11,414 nucleotides of DNA from Alphaproteobacteria bacterium (GTDB taxonomy: Bacteria; Pseudomonadota; Alphaproteobacteria; UBA3830): assembly GCA_025998735.1 (NCBI GenBank), contig BNWJ01000037.1:1-11414 (forward strand). Reading direction: 5' to 3'. The notes below the pieces were generated by a model that was not told where the DNA came from, did no database searches, and saw nothing but the letters and a program-made list of their open reading frames with translations. Position numbers and translations under genes: made by a program. The first letter of the stretch is position 1. Each line of letters begins with the position of its first letter. This document shows positions 6,886 through 11,414 of this stretch, piece by piece.

Positions 6886-7965
6886 CTAGAGCTGTACATA
6901 CATGGCAATCTGATCTTCTTGATCTGCTTCGACCAGTGCCTTAATTATTTCATCAAGAGCCTCACCTTCCATGATCTGTGGTAGTTTATAGAGAGTGAGA
7001 TTGATTCTGTGATCCGAGACTCTTCCCTGTGGATAATTATAGGTGCGGATGCGTTCTGAGCGTTCTCCGGTTCCCACCTGCAGGCGTCTGTTTTCGGCCC
7101 TTTCGGAATGTAGCTTCAGTCTTTCCATTTCGTAGAGTCTCGCCCGAAGGATTTTCATAGCTTTCATGCGGTTCATGTGTTGGGAACGTTCGTCCTGCTG
7201 GGCGACAACTATTCCACTGGGAATATGCGTAATTCTGACAGCGCTTTCGGTTTTGTTTACGTGCTGCCCGCCGGCTCCCGACGCTCTCATGACATCGATT
7301 TTCAGATCGGTTTCGTCTATTTTCAGATCCACTTCCTCAGCTTCCGGAAGAACCGCCACGGTCGCCGTCGATGTGTGAACTCTGCCGCTGGATTCCGTCA
7401 CTGGAACTCTTTGGACGCGATGTACTCCGGACTCAAATTTCAGATATGAAAACACGCCTTTTCCGGAAATATTCGCAGCGGCCTCTTTTATGCTGCCAAT
7501 GCCGGACTCCTGGGTATATAGAATCTCGAATTTCCATCCGCGATGGTCGGAATATTTCTGATACATTCTGAAAAGATCCGCCGCAAACAGACCGGCCTCA
7601 TCTCCACCGGTTCCGGCTCGCACTTCTATGATGGCATTTTTTTCGTCAGTCGCATCTTTGGGAATCAATAGGACTTTTATTTCTTTTTCATAGGATGGAA
7701 GAAGCTCCTTCAGATGTTCCACCTCAGATTTTGCTAATTCTTTGAAATCGGCGTCCGTATCTAGATCAGCCAGCGCATTATTCAGCTCATCTAGTTCGTC
7801 CTGAGCTTTTTGATACTTACTGATGACGTGAACGAACTCCTCCAGGTCAGAAAACTCCTTCGACAACTTGATGAAACTATCGGAATTGCCGACATTGGCA
7901 AGCATTTGCTCTTTCAAAGAGTCATATCGTTCCAAAATTTTTTTTAACGTTACATCTAAAGACAT
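6886..7965 (-). CDS. prfA: Peptide chain release factor 1
   Basis: RF1 of 359 residues, close to the 360 of E. coli. It recognises UAA and UAG in the ribosomal A site and triggers hydrolysis of peptidyl-tRNA. The stop-codon recognition motif is P188-V189-T190 (PxT, the RF1 type rather than the SPF of RF2), within [17 protein letters not shown]. The catalytic loop is G232-G233-Q234 in [16 protein letters not shown]. The N-terminal 100 residues are the usual helical, coiled-coil domain. ATG 7965 is chosen because GGAGAG lies just upstream (spacing of five) and [10 protein letters not shown] is a sensible start; the frame extends to an ATG at 7983 that lacks this spacing. prmC (hemK), which methylates the GGQ glutamine and often sits next to prfA, is not adjacent here. 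The gene may be read from the upstream fts operon or from a promoter in the 98-base gap. Confidence 0.98.
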   Translation of the reverse strand: MSLDVTLKKILERYDSLKEQMLANVGNSDSFIKLSKEFSDLEEFVHVISKYQKAQDELDELNNALADLDTDADFKELAKSEVEHLKELLPSYEKEIKVLLIPKDATDEKNAIIEVRAGTGGDEAGLFAADLFRMYQKYSDHRGWKFEILYTQESGIGSIKEAAANISGKGVFSYLKFESGVHRVQRVPVTESSGRVHTSTATVAVLPEAEEVDLKIDETDLKIDVMRASGAGGQHVNKTESAVRITHIPSGIVVAQQDERSQHMNRMKAMKILRARLYEMERLKLHSERAENRRLQVGTGERSERIRTYNYPQGRVSDHRINLTLYKLPQIMEGEALDEIIKALVEADQEDQIAMYVQL

Positions 7966-8063
7966 AATCTCTCTCCAGTGCATGCTGCTGGCCCCATATA
8001 TTCTGTGGATTCAGCTTCAACATCGAAAATAGCGCATCATCCCCCCTCTCCGCTAGTAGCGAA

Positions 8064-8783
8064 TCAGTAATAGGATCCAACGTCACGTTGGCACTCTATT
8101 TCCGAATAAAAAACATCTTTTAGTCTAGTCATAAATTCGTCTCGAGACAAGCCAGGAGGAATGGGATCTAGAAATTTTACCGTAATAATTCCCGGAATCT
8201 TTAGGAAATCTCTTCTTGGCCAGAACTTTCCGGAATTGTGAACGACCGGTACAACGGGGCACTTGTTCTTGCTATAAAAAAAAGCGATTCCCTTTTTTAT
8301 TTCAGCATGTTCCCCAGTTGGCACACGAGTGCCCTCTGGAAATATAATCACCGGATGTCCTGCGGCAATTGCTTTTTCTATTCTGTTAGAAACCTCAACC
8401 AGAGACTTCGTCCCACCGCCTCTGTCCACATCTATGCTGCCGGCCATACTGGATAAAATACCAAACAGTGGAACTTTTAGCAGCTCTTTTTTCAAAACGA
8501 AGATTGGCTTTTTGAACATTTGAATTAAAACAATAGTTTCCCAAACAGACTCATGACGAATCGCATATATTGCTGGCTCACTCAGAAGATTTTGTTCATT
8601 TTCAATGTGATATCCAACTCCAGCGACATTTTTGGCGATAAACGCCATGATTTTTGAAAATAGCTCCCAAAAATTGTATATGTATTCTCTTTTGAAAAAC
8701 AGTACCGGAAATGCCAGCAGCATCATAATGCAACCAGCCGAAAAGAATAGGATATTAAAAATAATCGACCTGATAACTATCAT
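8064..8783 (-). CDS. plsC: 1-acyl-sn-glycerol-3-phosphate acyltransferase (PlsC family)
   Basis: Inner-membrane acyltransferase of 239 residues that converts lysophosphatidic acid to phosphatidic acid in phospholipid synthesis. Residues 2-30 form a hydrophobic N-terminal membrane anchor (IRSIIFNILFFSAGCIMMLL). The catalytic motif is H77-ESVW-E82, an HX4E version of the canonical HX4D; HQSxWET-like variants are, to my recollection, usual in alphaproteobacterial members. Motif II appears as IDVDRGG (117-123), the glycerophosphate-binding motif as FPEGTR (148-153), and motif IV as VPVVHNSG (178-185). ATG 8783 lies one base past the stop of the preceding gene, consistent with translational coupling; a TTG at 8798 would overlap it by 14 bases. 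It is the last gene of the ftsEX cluster. Substrate specificity is inferred from family and context. Confidence 0.92.
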   Translation of the reverse strand: MIVIRSIIFNILFFSAGCIMMLLAFPVLFFKREYIYNFWELFSKIMAFIAKNVAGVGYHIENEQNLLSEPAIYAIRHESVWETIVLIQMFKKPIFVLKKELLKVPLFGILSSMAGSIDVDRGGGTKSLVEVSNRIEKAIAAGHPVIIFPEGTRVPTGEHAEIKKGIAFFYSKNKCPVVPVVHNSGKFWPRRDFLKIPGIITVKFLDPIPPGLSRDEFMTRLKDVFYSEIECQRDVGSYY

Positions 8784-8784
8784 T

Positions 8785-9336
8785 TTACATGTTCTCAAAA
8801 AAATGCTTTAAGCCTGCATATGTTATTTTATGAAATTCCTTGAAGCAATTAAAAATGAATCTAAAATCGAATTCAGATCTCATTGCATGCGTTAATATTT
8901 TTACTTCTATGTTTAGATGTCTTAATTCCAAAACGCTCCTGGGCATATGATAGTCCGACGTTACCATCAGAATCTCCTTTATGCAATTACCTTTTATCCA
9001 TTCGTTTATTTCTTTTGCATTCTCTTTGGTATTTCTTGCACGTTTTTCCAGAATAAAATTGAGATCATCGTCGATTTTTCTACCCATGAGGATATCTTGA
9101 ATTGTTGATTTGCGATAAACTCCTGATATAAATATATTTTTAGGAGCCTGCGATAGGTTGTTTTTTATAAATTGCAACGCATATGTGATTCTATTTCTTC
9201 CTCCCGTTGGAATTACGACATTATCACAATAGGTATATGTTTCGTTTTTTGTCCTGTGAACGTCCAATACAAAGCAACCAAGCAGCACACCCCAGAACGA
9301 GACTGCTAGAACAACCAACCAGACCTGCGCCTTCAT
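8785..9336 (-). CDS. DUF218 (YdcF/SanA-like) membrane-anchored protein
   Basis: A 183-residue protein with one N-terminal membrane segment (about 5-25, VWLVVLAVSFWGVLLGCFVL) and a DUF218 domain outside it. Visible family motifs are NVVIPTGGRNRI (39-50), IFISGV (68-73), RARNTKENAKEI (99-110) and TSDYHMPRS (126-134), matching the usual xxxLTGG, AxNTxENA and TSxYHMxR blocks. The family includes SanA and YdcF of enterics, linked to envelope integrity; the enzymatic activity is not settled. The start is taken at ATG 9336, whose A is the last base of the ftsX stop TAA, a coupled junction. A GTG at 9348 in frame would overlap ftsX by 13 bases. Position inside the ftsE-ftsX-plsC cluster supports an envelope role, as in many alphaproteobacteria. 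Confidence 0.9.
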   Translation of the reverse strand: MKAQVWLVVLAVSFWGVLLGCFVLDVHRTKNETYTYCDNVVIPTGGRNRITYALQFIKNNLSQAPKNIFISGVYRKSTIQDILMGRKIDDDLNFILEKRARNTKENAKEINEWIKGNCIKEILMVTSDYHMPRSVLELRHLNIEVKILTHAMRSEFDFRFIFNCFKEFHKITYAGLKHFFENM

Positions 9337-10226
9337 TAGCCGATCCACTCGTCGCTATTCAGAAAGAACATCACCGACTTTCTTGCGGTAATCATCACCA
9401 GTATTGTTGTGAACACCGGCACAGCAACTGCTATTGCAATGTAAGTAAGTGTTAGAGAACCAATTCCTTCTGAAAATATAGAAAACATGTTGAAAATCGT
9501 AACAATCCCCACAAGTATAGCGATGGAAGACGCCTTATATCCTATGGAGAAATAATACTTATTAAATTGGGACGCAATGTACGAATCGCTTGCCCCGATT
9601 AATTGAAGTATTTTCACTATATTTTCGTGCACGTTTAGAGTTCTTTTCGTTATGAATATTACCGTTGCACATACAGTTGTAAAGATTAGTATAGACAGCA
9701 AAATGGAAAACGAAAATAGCCCGCTACTAACCTTTAAAATCTGTGAGTACCAACTTGCATGATCGTGTACTTTTACGTTCGACGATACTCTTGATAGTCT
9801 TTCGGTTAATAGCAACAGATCAACCTGAGAATCCTTCTCTGATTCCACATCAAATATAGTAGGAAAAGGAAAGTCGTCGGGAATTGGCGTGCCACTTAGC
9901 CACGGCTCAATGATTTTCAACATATCCGATTCCTGCAATTTCCTAATGGATTTTATGCCATCGGCTGCTTTTACTATTTCTATGATATCGCTGATTTGTT
10001 TTTCCGTAAGTTTTTCATCGGTTCCATCGACACTGGATTGAAATTCAATCGTGATATGTCCCTTAAGGGCCTTGTTCCAATCGGAAGTTAAATTGTATGT
10101 GAAAAAGCAACTCATTACAGCTATTGTAACCGAATACATGAGAAATCCAATGATAAATGCTATAAAACGATTTGTTTTATCAGTATAAAAATCAAAATCG
10201 AAATCGCGCTTCAAAGATAGCCTCAT
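9336..10226 (-). CDS. ftsX: Cell division ABC transporter-like permease FtsX
   Basis: A 296-residue integral membrane protein, partner of FtsE. In known bacteria FtsEX does not transport a substrate but converts ATP hydrolysis into activation of septal peptidoglycan hydrolases. The topology fits FtsX: a short basic cytoplasmic N-terminus, TM1 (about 20-43), a large periplasmic loop (about 44-165), then TM2 (166-193), TM3 (230-252) and TM4 (259-282). Between TM2 and TM3 lies the conserved VKILQLIGASDSYIASQF (204-221), the FtsX coupling region that contacts the ATPase. The ATG overlaps the ftsE stop as ATGA, and a strong GGAGGAGGA ribosome site lies within the ftsE 3' end. The alternative, a generic MacB-type permease, is less likely given the order and partner. 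Confidence 0.95.
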   Translation of the reverse strand: MRLSLKRDFDFDFYTDKTNRFIAFIIGFLMYSVTIAVMSCFFTYNLTSDWNKALKGHITIEFQSSVDGTDEKLTEKQISDIIEIVKAADGIKSIRKLQESDMLKIIEPWLSGTPIPDDFPFPTIFDVESEKDSQVDLLLLTERLSRVSSNVKVHDHASWYSQILKVSSGLFSFSILLSILIFTTVCATVIFITKRTLNVHENIVKILQLIGASDSYIASQFNKYYFSIGYKASSIAILVGIVTIFNMFSIFSEGIGSLTLTYIAIAVAVPVFTTILVMITARKSVMFFLNSDEWIG

Positions 10227-10933
10227 ATTAGGATTCCTCCTCCTTGACCAACATTCGATTTACTGGCGACAATCTTACCATTTTCTATTCGGAGCTCGTT
10301 GTAGTGGAAAGTATCAACAAACTGCCTGTAGTGCGTAGCTACGATAACACATGTTCCCATTTGATGCATTCCGTAAAACAACCCCATGAGTTTATTGGCA
10401 ATCTGCTCATCGACATTTCCCGTTGGCTCATCCGCAAGAAGTATATCTGGCCGAGCAATTACTGCACGAGCAATTGCGACTCTTTGTTTCTGTCCACCGG
10501 ATAGAACATCGGGCAAAGTATTGAAGCATCCGCCAAGACCAACCCAATCTAAAATTTCTTTGGCCTGATTTTCTCTGCGTTTTTCGTTATCGCCAATGAC
10601 CTTGAGCGGCAAAGCTACGTTCTCCAGCACCGTCAGATGATTTAGCAGATTAAAATCCTGAAATACGACGCCGATCTTCCGCCTTATCTCGAACAGCTCT
10701 TCCCGTGATATCTCGGCCACGTCCTTATTGAAAATTTTCAATATCCCCGACGATGGTTTTATCCCCATGTATAGCAGTCTCATGAGAGTCGTTTTTCCCG
10801 ATCCGCTCGCGCCCGTAAGAAAGTGAAAAGATTTCTTATATAGGGAAAGGTTCACATTTTTTAATACAGGAGCTCCATCTCCATAATGCACCATGACATT
10901 ATCGAACGATATAATCGGCTCTTCTATAGACAT
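10223..10933 (-). CDS. ftsE: Cell division ATP-binding protein FtsE
   Basis: Cytoplasmic ABC ATPase of 236 residues that powers FtsX during division. All ABC motifs are present: Walker A GASGSGKT (41-48), Q-loop VVFQDFNLL with Q92, signature LSGGQKQR (144-151), Walker B ILLADEPTG with E169, and H-loop histidine H201 in VIVATHYRQ. The length and FQDFNLL are typical of FtsE. ATG 10933 is used because GGAGAG lies just upstream (10945-10940 region) and MSIEEPIISFDNV is a normal start; a TTG at 10951 would add six residues. First gene of the operon ftsE-ftsX-DUF218-plsC. Possible -10 boxes upstream are TATGAT (10968-10963) and TATAAT (10984-10979), neither with a convincing -35. Confidence 0.97.
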   Translation of the reverse strand: MSIEEPIISFDNVMVHYGDGAPVLKNVNLSLYKKSFHFLTGASGSGKTTLMRLLYMGIKPSSGILKIFNKDVAEISREELFEIRRKIGVVFQDFNLLNHLTVLENVALPLKVIGDNEKRRENQAKEILDWVGLGGCFNTLPDVLSGGQKQRVAIARAVIARPDILLADEPTGNVDEQIANKLMGLFYGMHQMGTCVIVATHYRQFVDTFHYNELRIENGKIVASKSNVGQGGGILI

Positions 10934-11005
10934 CAACTCTCCAAAACCCAAAAACTATACTAATCATAGCAAAGATAAATTATACAAAAAAGTACAATAT
11001 TCATT

Positions 11006-11138
11006 GGCCCCATTGCGACATCGACTATGTTGGAGGATTTTTTAGGCCAACATGACATTGGATCCAACAATAATAAAACACATGTATCGCAAGCAGCGAC
11101 GACCAAAAGATCCAACATAGTCGTTTTCGCAACAGGTC
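11006..11138. mobile_element. MITE-like inverted-repeat element of about 133 bp upstream of ftsE
   Basis: A perfect 13-bp inverted repeat, CGACTATGTTGGA (11022-11034) and TCCAACATAGTCG (11111-11123), extends outward imperfectly. Left-arm TTGCGACAT (about 11013-11021) corresponds to right-arm GTTTTCGCAA (read inverted, TTGCGAAAA). The right arm ends in GCAACAGGTC, the same end as the 67-bp foldback at 3020-3086; the left outer end (GGCCCCA) is degenerate. No coding capacity lies inside, and no clean target duplication is visible (ATT on the left, TAT on the right). This is consistent with an old non-autonomous element mobilised by a transposase elsewhere. It lies about 70 bases before the ftsE start and may have shifted promoter sequences. 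Confidence 0.5.
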
Positions 11139-11414
11139 TATCGTAGCCCAGGCTGTCAGTTTAGCCCTATACCTATGCTGTTGCAAACGCGAAATTCGTA
11201 TTCTCAATTTTGCCCAAGGGCTTTTTCATGGCGATTTATATCATATACCCTAATCGCGGTAGACGGGGTACGGCTTTGGCGGCCGTCCCCCCCCCGCACA
11301 GGTAGGGTCGAGCAATGGCGCGTTAGCTGAGATAGCCACGTTTCCATCGCCCGCCACGTCAAACGCAGCGTGCGGATTTCCCGCACTACGCTTTCCTGTT
11401 ATTTTCGCATCAAA
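11139..11414. other. Gene-free GC-rich, hairpin-rich stretch at the right edge
   Basis: No convincing gene is seen. From about 11260 the composition turns clearly GC-rich compared with the rest of the window. It contains a run of nine C (11287-11295), a hairpin GTGCGG-ATTTC-CCGCAC (11370-11386) and another, ACGGC...GCCGT (about 11271-11286). GCAACAG (11129-11135) is mirrored by CTGTTGC near 11174-11181. A minus-strand frame is open from the right edge down to about 11240, but its codon use and lack of a start make a real protein doubtful. It could be the flank of a mobile element, or a structured RNA extending beyond the window. Confidence 0.35.

Noticed and set aside
6760..6984. 74-codon plus-strand frame starting at GTG
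   Set aside because: It overlaps the prfA 3' end antisense, has no ribosome site, and spans the palindromic island.
11025..11386. Two 60-codon minus-strand frames at the right edge
   Set aside because: One lies within the inverted-repeat element and the other in hairpin-rich DNA; neither has a ribosome site or recognisable domain.

Overview
The window looks like chromosome of an AT-rich, probably host-associated alphaproteobacterium. Two things suggest this: the gene order ftsE-ftsX-(DUF218/YdcF-like)-plsC, which is a familiar alphaproteobacterial cluster, and a large exported MORN-repeat protein of a kind common in intracellular lineages. A Holosporales- or Rickettsiales-like symbiont is a reasonable guess, but that is inference from style and gene order, not a taxonomic match. 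The standard bacterial code fits: TGA stops topA, plsC and ftsE, and a class 1 release factor of the RF1 type is encoded. No tRNA, rRNA or CRISPR array was seen.

Layout, left to right. (1) Positions 1-2979, minus strand: one open frame of 993 codons that runs off the left edge. It encodes an exported Ser/Thr-rich protein with a long MORN-repeat C-terminus, including near-identical 69-bp tandem units. Its promoter region (about 3094-3133) and 5' leader carry a dyad over the -10 box and a 67-bp foldback element with a 3-bp flanking duplication. (2) 3185-5635, minus: topA, DNA topoisomerase I. (3) 5915-6607, plus: an orphan exported protein of unknown function, the only plus-strand gene, flanked by two exact copies of a 39-bp direct repeat. 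(4) 6886-7965, minus: prfA, peptide chain release factor 1. (5) 8064-10933, minus: a tightly packed operon transcribed as ftsE, ftsX, a DUF218 (YdcF/SanA-like) gene and plsC, with junctions that overlap by 4 or 1 bases or are 1 base apart. prfA follows 98 bases downstream of plsC on the same strand. (6) 10934-11414: no gene seen. It holds a miniature inverted-repeat element of about 133 bp and a GC-rich, hairpin-rich stretch with a run of nine C.

The housekeeping part is ordinary: envelope and division functions (FtsEX, PlsC, YdcF-like), DNA supercoiling control (TopA) and translation termination (RF1). The accessory interest lies in the exported MORN protein with a diversifying repeat tract, the orphan exported cysteine-containing protein between direct repeats, and a family of short mobile-looking elements with ends of the form GACCTGTTGC that sit in promoter and leader regions. 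I do not see a clear multi-gene defence or novel enzymatic system here. The best candidates for something undescribed are the exported pair and the small repeat family.
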